Source of the DNA: Candidatus Kuenenia stuttgartensis
GTDB taxonomy: Bacteria; Planctomycetota; JAKEIC01; DYIT01
Direction of reading: 5' to 3'
Assembly (NCBI GenBank): GCA_020723505.1
Contig: DYIT01000021.1
Location: forward strand, 1-52,710
Length of the DNA stretch: 52,710 nt
The position numbers were made by a program, and so were the translations under genes. Positions 45,682 through 52,710 of the stretch are shown in pieces. Every line of letters starts with the position of its first letter. The stretch's first letter is position 1. The notes below the pieces were generated by a model. It had not been told where the DNA came from. It did not search any database and saw only the letters and a list, made by a program, of their open reading frames with translations.

Positions 45682-48600
45682 TCACCCGATTTCAGTCTGC
45701 TTCCTTCCTTCGATAAATAGATCGGCGGGATTGCTCCTGTCCAGCCTGAGGTAGTCAGCGGTGTAAAGGGTTCCGGGCTCCAGGGGGGAGCCGCCAGCAT
45801 CTTCCCTGTAGATTAGGAAGCTGGTCTTGTCAAACTCCAAGGAAATCTTCCACCTCTTCGCGCCCTTGGCGATTGCCGCTGCGCTCAACCCCCAGATTTT
45901 TATTGCCGCCGGCGTCCGCTTTTCGCACCCGGCTCCGACCACCTTCCCCGGGAGCCTCGGATTGTCTTCCATCCGCTCTTCCACCGTGGTCGGTGTCCAT
46001 GCTCCGCCTGCCGCCGTGTCGAACCCGTTGTTGTTGTCGCTGTCAACGTCCACGTCCACCAGGAAACCAATCAGCACGGCAATAGTATAACTCGTGGAGA
46101 TGAGCGGAATGCATGGGATTCTCGGCATGCCTTCCATCTCCCGCGGGTTCGGGGTAGGGCCTGGGCCGGGAGGGGGAGGAGGAATAGTCGATTCGTCGCA
46201 CCAGATGATCCATACAACCCCATTCCTGTCCATGTATGCTACATTACCCATGCCGGGCAGGCAATTCGGCAAAGTTTCTTCGTCTGGGAATTTCGGGATG
46301 GATCTTAGTGCGTCCCCACCGACTATGCACATAAGCTGGGTTGCGCCCACAACCCTCAAACCATCATATAGCGCATCCGCATCAGAATCCGCAAGAGCCA
46401 GGAAAGCTTCCCGCAAATCTGCGGGAGGAAGGCCCGACTGCCGACTGGAGACGGCACCGGCTAGAGCAGATATGACCTTGCCCCTTTCGCCCGGCTTCAG
46501 ATTGAACCGGTGGACCATTTCAATCACAGTCTGAAGCGTTACCCTTGTAAAGACCTTCACAAGGAAGCTGAGCCTGCCTCCTTCCCCGTTCCCAATCACG
46601 CGCCCGTCGCTGCCATGCAGAAGGAAATCTATCCTGCTGTACCCCGAGGATTTCGGGGAGTGGATTCTGACCTTGAATCCGCCGTCCTCCCCTGTGAGGG
46701 AAGTCAGGAGCTCTGCTTTAATCCGGCTGTACGGCACTTCGCACTCGACCGCGTATCCGGACAGCGGGTTGCCTGCTTCATCCGTGGCTTTCAGCTCAAG
46801 TTCGGTTTCTCCGTTCAGGAACAGGGAAGGGACCTCGCCGTCCTCCACCCCGCCGGTGATTTCAATCATCGGCCTGGGCTGTTCCAGAACCGTAACCGGC
46901 ATGCAGCAGGCGTATTTCACGGCGCCGTTTGCATCCACAATCCTGCTCTCGAGCATGAGAGCCGCCCCGGCTCGAGACAGGACTTCCTGAAGGAAAGGCA
47001 CGCCGAGCTGCAACGACGCGTATGAGTAATACTGTCCGGAAGAAACCGCGGAACCCGGGATTGCTTCGCTGGAGATGAACCGCCCGTCGCTCCCGGTCAA
47101 CAATACGATTAGACGGTCGCCGTTTTCAGGCATGTAAGCCCCCGGGGCTGCCGCGACTTTCAGTTGAATGGCCGCACCCTCGGCCATGGTCCCGCGGGGC
47201 AGGGGCGCAATAACCGAAACCGCCGAGGTTACCCCCGCTGAAGGAGCGATGTTCACCGGGATTGAATGAGTCTGCTGCTGTGGTACCGGCTCATGGCTCA
47301 GGACGGGCTGAAGCGACAAATTGACCGTTCCCCCCGCAGGCAGCAGCCACGCGGGAACAGCGAAACCCAGCTCGCCCGAAACCTCGCCGGCTTCCGTTTC
47401 CAAATCACCTGCGGCAATCCTGCCGTTCTCCAGCACTTCGCCTTGCGCATTGCAGAGGCGCCATGCGACGTGATCCAGGGACGTGGAAACCATGCTCAGT
47501 TTGAAACAGACCCTCGCGGTCTCTCCGGCTACCGGGATTTCAGGTTCGACCGAGGAACTCACAACCGTTACGGTTTCCCGCGCGGCGACCGGCGACGGCG
47601 TCGTGATGTCGAGCACGGGTACGGGCATGGGAGCGGGAGTAACCGTGAGATTGACTTCGTGGAAGGCGGTCTCAACGCCGAGAGAAGTTTCAACCCGAAT
47701 AACGAACAATCCCGGTTCCAGGGGAGCGACGAAGTCGTATCGGCCCGACAACGTCGAGCCTGAGACCAGGAATCCCGAAAGGTCGATACCCGAGGATTGG
47801 ATTTCCGTCCCGTCTGCCGTGCGGATGGAAAACCGGGCAGCGGTTCCCGCGGGATTGGAAGATTCAATGATGATATCAACATATCCTTCTGCCCCTGCAT
47901 CGAGTTCGAAGGGAGTCGAAGGGATTGCAAACGAAACCGATAGCTGAGGCATGACGGCAGGTTTCACGGTGACAAGAGCCGTAAAGCCCGCTTCCAGGGT
48001 GATTGGTCCTCCGCTGACGGGATCGAAGACAACGGCCGCGGCCTGAAACAGCAGATGCAGTCCTGAAACGCCCGCCAGTCCCGCCTGTGGAGTGAACACC
48101 GCGTTCAAGATGAGCCTGGAAGGATCGCCCGGGTCCGGGACGAACAGAGCAGGGGGGTAGTTCCAAGAGGAAAGAATGCTCCCCGCAGAGTTGCGGAATT
48201 CAAGGGAGGTGGATTGAATTTCGAACGACGGGTCCTGCGGAGGAACGATGCAAAGCCGGATTGGTGTCTGGACGCTCTCGATCGCAACAACGTTCTGAGG
48301 CTCGATAAGCGCTCCGAAAACCACGGTAGATGCCGTTTCCGAGGCCGCAAGCACTTCTTCAACTCCCTTGGAATTCTTCTTCCGATATTCGATAAGCAAA
48401 TCCACGCGGCCGGATTTCAAGCCTTTTATCCTTGCCGTGCCTGCATCGATGGATCCGTCGAGTTCCCTCGTTCTGATGCGGATGCCGCCTGTTCCGCCCA
48501 CTACCTGCCAGACGAACCTTCCGCCTTGCGGAAGTTTGTCGGATGCCGTGATTCTGGCCCGGACTTCCCCTTTCAGCGGGATGCAGGACGGGATTTCCAG

Positions 48601-48744
48601 CAGAATCTTCTTATCATTTCCCTTACCGCCGCCCGCAATCATCACGGGGAAAACAAGCGCAAACAGGGCGAGCAAGACCGGGAACGATATGGGCGCCCTG
48701 CCTCTGTTCATCCATTCGCCCCGGGGATTCTGTTTGGGGATCAT
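45682..48744 (-). CDS. giant secreted modular (Ig-like) protein, N-terminal part
   Basis: 1020 residues with a signal peptide (ISFPVLLALFALVFPVMIAG). The exported part is a chain of beta-sandwich-like modules: FVWQVVGGTGGIRIRTREL with GLKSGRVDLLIEY near the start, several modules with Pro/Val-rich strands in the middle, then a helical insert (HRFNLKPGERGKVISALAGA) and a region with CGDESTI-like and Pro-rich (PPPPPGPGPTPNP) sequence. The final 100 residues (NNGFDTAAGGAWTP, YLRLDRSNPADLFIEG) resemble a module cut short by the TGA. ATG 48744 has GGAG seven bases upstream. It is probably a surface or matrix protein. With the next frame the protein would be about 1570 residues. Confidence 0.75.
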   Translation of the reverse strand: MIPKQNPRGEWMNRGRAPISFPVLLALFALVFPVMIAGGGKGNDKKILLEIPSCIPLKGEVRARITASDKLPQGGRFVWQVVGGTGGIRIRTRELDGSIDAGTARIKGLKSGRVDLLIEYRKKNSKGVEEVLAASETASTVVFGALIEPQNVVAIESVQTPIRLCIVPPQDPSFEIQSTSLEFRNSAGSILSSWNYPPALFVPDPGDPSRLILNAVFTPQAGLAGVSGLHLLFQAAAVVFDPVSGGPITLEAGFTALVTVKPAVMPQLSVSFAIPSTPFELDAGAEGYVDIIIESSNPAGTAARFSIRTADGTEIQSSGIDLSGFLVSGSTLSGRYDFVAPLEPGLFVIRVETSLGVETAFHEVNLTVTPAPMPVPVLDITTPSPVAARETVTVVSSSVEPEIPVAGETARVCFKLSMVSTSLDHVAWRLCNAQGEVLENGRIAAGDLETEAGEVSGELGFAVPAWLLPAGGTVNLSLQPVLSHEPVPQQQTHSIPVNIAPSAGVTSAVSVIAPLPRGTMAEGAAIQLKVAAAPGAYMPENGDRLIVLLTGSDGRFISSEAIPGSAVSSGQYYSYASLQLGVPFLQEVLSRAGAALMLESRIVDANGAVKYACCMPVTVLEQPRPMIEITGGVEDGEVPSLFLNGETELELKATDEAGNPLSGYAVECEVPYSRIKAELLTSLTGEDGGFKVRIHSPKSSGYSRIDFLLHGSDGRVIGNGEGGRLSFLVKVFTRVTLQTVIEMVHRFNLKPGERGKVISALAGAVSSRQSGLPPADLREAFLALADSDADALYDGLRVVGATQLMCIVGGDALRSIPKFPDEETLPNCLPGMGNVAYMDRNGVVWIIWCDESTIPPPPPGPGPTPNPREMEGMPRIPCIPLISTSYTIAVLIGFLVDVDVDSDNNNGFDTAAGGAWTPTTVEERMEDNPRLPGKVVGAGCEKRTPAAIKIWGLSAAAIAKGAKRWKISLEFDKTSFLIYREDAGGSPLEPGTLYTADYLRLDRSNPADLFIEGRKQTEIG

Positions 48745-48854
48745 GAGCGTTCTCCATCTATAGGGTGTTTCCGAACGGGTTTTCTTCGGGTGTTCGGTTT
48801 ATTTCTTGCCTGGCTATGCTGCGGTGAGGACAGCTTTCCTGTGCATGTGTGTGT

Positions 48855-48866
48855 GGGGGGGGGGGG
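48855..48866. repeat. 12-base G homopolymer upstream of the giant secreted protein gene
   Basis: A run of 12 G (C on the coding strand) preceded by a short GT-rich stretch, 111 bases before the ATG at 48744. Its position in the probable promoter region would allow slipped-strand changes in spacing. It could also be an assembly artefact. Confidence 0.8.
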
Positions 48867-48931
48867 ATCCGGGACATGGAACCGGATGCGGAAGATTCTC
48901 TACACGGGCAGTCTTACACTCGTTCCTCATA

Positions 48932-48962
48932 ATTCCCCTGAACCCCTGACGTTACGGGGAAT
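48932..48962 (-). terminator. hairpin after the TIGR03545-like gene
   Basis: ATTCCCC (48932-48938) and GGGGAAT (48956-48962) form a 7-bp stem 76 bases beyond that gene's stop. There is no strong T-tract, so its role as a terminator is tentative. The remainder of 48745-49037 contains only the G12 run. Confidence 0.4.
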
Positions 48963-49037
48963 CCGAATACCTCGCATAAATATTAACTAGATTGAAGGCG
49001 GAAGTCAAACGATTGAGGATCGCTTGTATGAAAGAGA

Positions 49038-51986
49038 CTACTTCATCTTCTTCACAAGCCCCTGGAGCCTAGAGAGTTCGGCCTTCAGGTCCTTGGCCAG
49101 CTGCTCCACGCCCGCGTTCTGGCCCGACGCGTCCTTCGACAGGCCGTCAAGCGCCGCGCCGCGATCCGTCCTGTCCTTGGCGAACGCGGCCGCGGCCGTT
49201 GCGAGCTTCTGCTCGAGCCCGTCCAGCTCGGCGGTCTGCTCCTTCGAAGCCCCGGAAGGATCGGAAACGGCCTCGAGAAGGCCCTCCAGGCCCCGAAGCC
49301 GCTCCGCCCAGCCCTCCTTGCTACTGGCCGCTTCGCCGCCGCAAGCCGATGTGCCGGCCTCCAGCGATCCCAGCATCGAGCTCCCGTTCGAGGAGAACAG
49401 CGATATCGCCTCCCTCGCCAGCTTCGAGTGCGGGCCCGCCTCCTTCTCGATCATCATAAGCCCCTTCTTCTTGGCTTCCTCGACCTGCTCGGCGAGCGCC
49501 TCGCGGAATCCGCGGCGAAGCGAATCGCCAAGGTCCGTCCTGGTCGAGAACGATTCGAGCGACGTCCCGCGGAACGCGATTGCGACATCCACGTTCAGGT
49601 CCCGCACGCCGCCGAGAATTTTGCCGATAATCGCCGCAATCCTGGCGTCAGCCCCCGCGAAGTCGAGGGTGAACCTGAGCCCCTTCACGGACAGCCTACC
49701 CGCTGCCTTCTTCGCGCCGCCGTCCAGGCTGAATTCGAGCGTGAATCCCAGGGAATCGGCGGATATCTCCCGCGGCGCATACTTCCCCCTGAACTTGATT
49801 CCGCTCAGCGGGAATCCTGAAGCCTCGATGCGCGCGACCATCCTGCCCGAAGGATGATACTCGAACCTGCCGGAAATCGTCTTCCCGTCCTTCGAGACCT
49901 TGAACTCCATCACGACCGGCTTCCCCGTGTAGTCCACGTCGGTCGCAAGGTCCGTCACCGTCCCCTCCAGCGCGAACTCGCTCCCCTGCACGGGGAAGAT
50001 CCCGCTGAAACGCACGGATTCGGCCCAGAAAGCAGGCGGAACCGGCCCCTCCGGAGCGGGGAAATCGTAGACGTGCCCTTTTTCAACCGCCGCTTTCACC
50101 GGACCCGCCGCCCGCTTTTTCCTGTGCATGTGAGGCTTCAGGCTCAGGTAGGCGGAATACGCCTGGTCCATCCAGCCCGAGACGCCCTCGCCGAGCACGG
50201 ACTTAATCAGCTCCTCCGTGTCGAAGTCGGCGACCCCGTACCTGCTCATCAGGTTATCCTTGTCGGCTTCGAGCGCTTTAATAATCCTCTCGTCGAGCGT
50301 CAGGAGATAGCGCAGGCTCTCCTCGAACGACTTGCGCAGATCAGCCGCGAACGCGACAGCTTCACCAGCCTCCGTCGAGATTTTTTCCAGGGCCCCCAGA
50401 ACCTCGGCCTTCTCCTTCTCGAAGTCATCCTTCGCGGTCCCGAGCGCCTTGGAAAGCGACTCGTACGCCGCCGCAACCTGACCGCCGGTCTTTTCGAGCA
50501 CCTCGCGCGCGGTCTTTATCGCCGATTCAGACGAGGAAACGCTTCCCGCAAAGGCCGTTGCACGCCCTTCGAGGCCGGATGCGGCTTCCGCCACGCCCTT
50601 CACCGCCGATTCGAGCCTCGTCCTGGCCGTAGAGATTTTCTTGTCCAGCGCCTCAAGGTCCTTGATAAGCGAAAGGACCGCCGGAATGTCCTTCAGCGTC
50701 ACCTTCTGTATGTTGCGGCTGCGCTTCAGTATCTCCCCCGCGTCCGTCAGGCTCTTCTTCACGTCGTCCAGGTCCCTGCGGATGAAAACGATCTTCCTCT
50801 TTTCCTCGTCCAGGTTGACTCCGAGCGCCGAGGCGACCGCCTTCTGCGCCGCCTCGAGGTCCGCGGTCCCGAGCTTGAGCGACTTGAACTCACCGGCCGA
50901 CGCCTTGAAAGCCGAGACCGACGCGGGTTCCTGCCTCTTCGCGAGCCCCTCGATCAGCGCCTTCGTCCTCTCGAGCCTCCCTTTCAGGTCGAAGTCGCCG
51001 ACGCGTTTCAGGATTGCGGCGTACCGGTCCTCGCATTCCTTCCGTATCGCGTTGGCCTCCTTGACGGTCTCGAGCTCATCCAACTTCGGAGGCGTGAGCT
51101 TTTCTATAACCTTCGCAAGGGCTGAATCGAGCGCCGTCTCGAACACGCCTTTCTCCACCTCTTCCGCCGGACCGGCCTGCATGCCCCCGCCCCCGGCGTC
51201 CCCATCGAGCGATCCGCTCTCCGCCCTCGCGGTTGCGAACCTCAGGCCCTCGAGCTTGAGCTCCTTCACCCTCACCCTGCCTGAAGCGAGCTCCGCGGCG
51301 TCCACGCCCGCGGAGAGGTTCTCGAACTCGAAGAGGTTCTGCATTGGTTTGCGACGGTCCGCCACCTTGACGTCGTCAATCCTTACCGAGGGGAGCAGCG
51401 TGGTCGCCAGGGAACCCGCCTCCACCTTGGCCCCGAACAGCGTCTGTATCCGCTCAAGGGCGATTGGTCTTATGATCCGGTCGCGGAACAGGAACACCCC
51501 CGCCAGGACCGCGGCGGCAGCGACCGCCGCCGGAAGGAGCGCGCCCCACCTTATGAGCGACTTCGATTTGCGCGCGAGCCTGACGGCTTTCAGCGCAAAG
51601 CGAACCTCGGGCTTGCGGAACTCGAACGATCTCCTTGCGGCGTGAAACCTCTCGAACGCCGGCCGCACTCGGTCCCTGTATTCGGCGTGGGCGTCCGTTC
51701 CGGTCCACGGACGCGGAGGCGCGAAGAAGACCGCTCGAGGAAGGCCCTTCCTCCCGAACCTGTCCTCGAAGGCCCGGTCGAGGGAGGCGGTTTCTTCGGC
51801 CGAGCAGGGCGGATTCAGCACGGCAACCGGCGATCTGCCGGCTTTTGCGAATCCATCCTTCATCGCGTCCGCAATCCCGGGCTTGCCCGATGCGTCGATT
51901 ACATGGAAGCCTTTCAGCGCCGCCTTCAGCGCATCCATGATTCCGTCGAGACCGGCGGCAGGAGGATAGTAGATGACCAGGTTCAT
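49038..51986 (-). CDS. TIGR03545-like large membrane-anchored coiled-coil/AsmA-type protein
   Basis: 982 residues. Residues 1-140 are a globular N-terminal extension (MNLVIYYPPAAGLDGIMDAL...). A single membrane helix follows (147-167, WGALLPAAVAAAAVLAGVFL). Beyond it, GAKVEAGSLATTLLPSVRID and VRVKELKLEGLRFATARAES resemble an AsmA/mce-like start, and then about 300 residues of Ala/Glu/Lys-rich coiled coil. Near 690-830 beta-rich sequence returns (FSGIFPVQGSEFALEGTVTD). The layout and the paired neighbour match what I recall of the uncharacterised TIGR03545/TIGR03546 pair. The role is unknown; an envelope protein reaching into the periplasm is plausible. Confidence 0.7.
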   Translation of the reverse strand: MNLVIYYPPAAGLDGIMDALKAALKGFHVIDASGKPGIADAMKDGFAKAGRSPVAVLNPPCSAEETASLDRAFEDRFGRKGLPRAVFFAPPRPWTGTDAHAEYRDRVRPAFERFHAARRSFEFRKPEVRFALKAVRLARKSKSLIRWGALLPAAVAAAAVLAGVFLFRDRIIRPIALERIQTLFGAKVEAGSLATTLLPSVRIDDVKVADRRKPMQNLFEFENLSAGVDAAELASGRVRVKELKLEGLRFATARAESGSLDGDAGGGGMQAGPAEEVEKGVFETALDSALAKVIEKLTPPKLDELETVKEANAIRKECEDRYAAILKRVGDFDLKGRLERTKALIEGLAKRQEPASVSAFKASAGEFKSLKLGTADLEAAQKAVASALGVNLDEEKRKIVFIRRDLDDVKKSLTDAGEILKRSRNIQKVTLKDIPAVLSLIKDLEALDKKISTARTRLESAVKGVAEAASGLEGRATAFAGSVSSSESAIKTAREVLEKTGGQVAAAYESLSKALGTAKDDFEKEKAEVLGALEKISTEAGEAVAFAADLRKSFEESLRYLLTLDERIIKALEADKDNLMSRYGVADFDTEELIKSVLGEGVSGWMDQAYSAYLSLKPHMHRKKRAAGPVKAAVEKGHVYDFPAPEGPVPPAFWAESVRFSGIFPVQGSEFALEGTVTDLATDVDYTGKPVVMEFKVSKDGKTISGRFEYHPSGRMVARIEASGFPLSGIKFRGKYAPREISADSLGFTLEFSLDGGAKKAAGRLSVKGLRFTLDFAGADARIAAIIGKILGGVRDLNVDVAIAFRGTSLESFSTRTDLGDSLRRGFREALAEQVEEAKKKGLMMIEKEAGPHSKLAREAISLFSSNGSSMLGSLEAGTSACGGEAASSKEGWAERLRGLEGLLEAVSDPSGASKEQTAELDGLEQKLATAAAAFAKDRTDRGAALDGLSKDASGQNAGVEQLAKDLKAELSRLQGLVKKMK

Positions 51987-52004
51987 TTTCGCTTCCGTCC
52001 AATT

Positions 52005-52526
52005 TCAGGCCAAAGGAGACACCACGCGCTGGTAGAGCTGATAAATCCAAAGGCTCCTCAGGAACGCGGCTATCCTGCTCTTGTTCACCCAGTTCTGGAC
52101 GTGAACCCTGTATAGAGCGACCAGGATGCGCACGGCGACGAACGCGGGAATCGCCAGCGCCGCCGCCGCGGCAGTGCCGGCCAGGACCAGGGTGTGGTTG
52201 AGCCTTAAGACCGGCATCACCGGAGCGTTGCAGACCGCGGTCCAGAACCCCTGCAGCGATGAAGCATCGAGCAGGGCCGATCCCGCCGCGTCCATCTGCG
52301 GAGCCAGCGCCGCGGCCAGGAGCTTGCCGATTCCGAACGCGATGAACGCCGACGTCAGGTTCACGCGGAAGAACAGCGTGACGACCAGCATCAGGGCGAA
52401 CTGCACGGTCAGGAAAGGGACCAGCCCCATCGAGAGCCCGAGCACGAACGCCGCCGCGATGGAATTCGCGGACGTCTCGGAGTTGAGAAGCCTCACTAGA
52501 TTGAAGAAGAATTTCACGGTGAACAT
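52005..52526 (-). CDS. TIGR03546/DUF2062-like small membrane protein
   Basis: 173 residues, largely hydrophobic, with four or so membrane helices (SIAAAFVLGLSMGLVPFLTV, ALMLVVTLFFRVNLTSAFIA). The N-terminus MFTVKFFFNLVRLLNSETS resembles TIGR03546, and the layout of small residues resembles DUF2062. ATG 52526 has AGGAGG six bases upstream, so the 49-codon upstream extension is not used. It is 18 bases from the large partner gene and is probably co-translated with it. Nothing is recognised from 52527 to the right edge. Confidence 0.75.
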   Translation of the reverse strand: MFTVKFFFNLVRLLNSETSANSIAAAFVLGLSMGLVPFLTVQFALMLVVTLFFRVNLTSAFIAFGIGKLLAAALAPQMDAAGSALLDASSLQGFWTAVCNAPVMPVLRLNHTLVLAGTAAAAALAIPAFVAVRILVALYRVHVQNWVNKSRIAAFLRSLWIYQLYQRVVSPLA

Positions 52527-52710
52527 GGCTAGCCTCCTGTTCCCGCATCCGCGAGGAGACCCGGCAGATGCCGCGAGGGATGATATATCCACCGCCCACG
52601 CCTTACAAGCAAGACCGTGCCGCGCAAGGGCTGAAGAGTCGGGCGCGGAGCCGGTCGGGCCGGCAACCGGCAAGGGAGTCGCGGGGTTTTGGAAGGACTT
52701 GCAAGATGGA

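Noticed and set aside
26083..45684. Alternative genetic code with TGA as a sense codon
   Set aside because: purA, cdsA, phoH, gcvPA, gcvPB, hyuA and other intact genes end naturally in TGA, several in tight overlaps with the next gene.

Overview
The window is one contiguous, GC-rich bacterial chromosome segment of about 52.7 kb. It encodes lipoproteins, beta-barrel-like envelope proteins and many secreted proteins. It also has a split P-protein glycine cleavage system, an RsmH with a long basic N-terminal extension, a Ser/Thr-kinase-derived protein, a secreted terpene-cyclase-fold protein, and several families of short intergenic repeats. Together these suggest a member of Planctomycetota or a close PVC-type lineage. 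That assignment is inference: there is no rRNA or phylogenetic marker set here. TGA is the commonest stop of intact genes, so the standard bacterial code applies.

Layout. 1-4.1 kb (minus) holds housekeeping genes: purA, cdsA, phoH and the start of a 7TM-HD phosphohydrolase cut by the window edge; the last two overlap by ATGA. 4.2-8.8 kb (minus) encodes an 800-aa secreted alpha/alpha-toroid protein and a chimeric protein in which a kinase fragment without N-lobe or catalytic loop is joined to a right-handed beta-helix. 9.1-10.6 kb (plus) is a secreted inhibitory-type serpin with a consensus promoter, followed by a small zinc-ribbon protein. tRNA-Pro(CGG) follows, then a secreted transglutaminase-like protein, an orphan secretion ATPase with an N-terminal DNA-binding domain, a Tyr-rich lipoprotein and an HELSH membrane protein. 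17.1-21.8 kb (minus) is the gcvH-gcvPA-gcvPB-guaB operon without gcvT. Then come an XRE/S24 regulator, a barrel-like protein, a PflX-type radical SAM protein and tRNA-Ser(GCT).

26-37 kb (plus) begins with a beta-propeller gene broken by an in-frame TGA. Next are hyuA-hyuB, the three overlapping subunits of a xanthine-dehydrogenase-family hydroxylase, and a stand-alone V4R/XylR_N-type sensor domain. These last genes look like a heterocycle or aromatic oxidation and ring-opening island. Prolyl oligopeptidase and RsmH follow. 41.1-48.8 kb (minus) is an accessory block with visibly lower GC over 41.4-45.7 kb. It holds a frameshifted lipoprotein gene, a secreted HEAT-repeat protein and a giant secreted modular protein interrupted by an in-frame TGA, with a G12 homopolymer upstream of the giant gene. 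The window ends with a gene pair resembling the TIGR03545/TIGR03546 families.

The intergenic spaces are rich in structured repeats. There are period-7 arrays at four loci, period-9 inverted arrays, a 185-bp nested inverted element, a twin hairpin with mutually complementary loops, three copies of a 41-42-bp palindrome and two copies of an ATTCCGGC hairpin. No complete transposase, prophage, CRISPR array or classical defence system was seen. The most notable items are the two in-frame TGAs, the kinase/beta-helix chimera, the DNA-binding secretion ATPase, the poly-G tract and the repeat elements.
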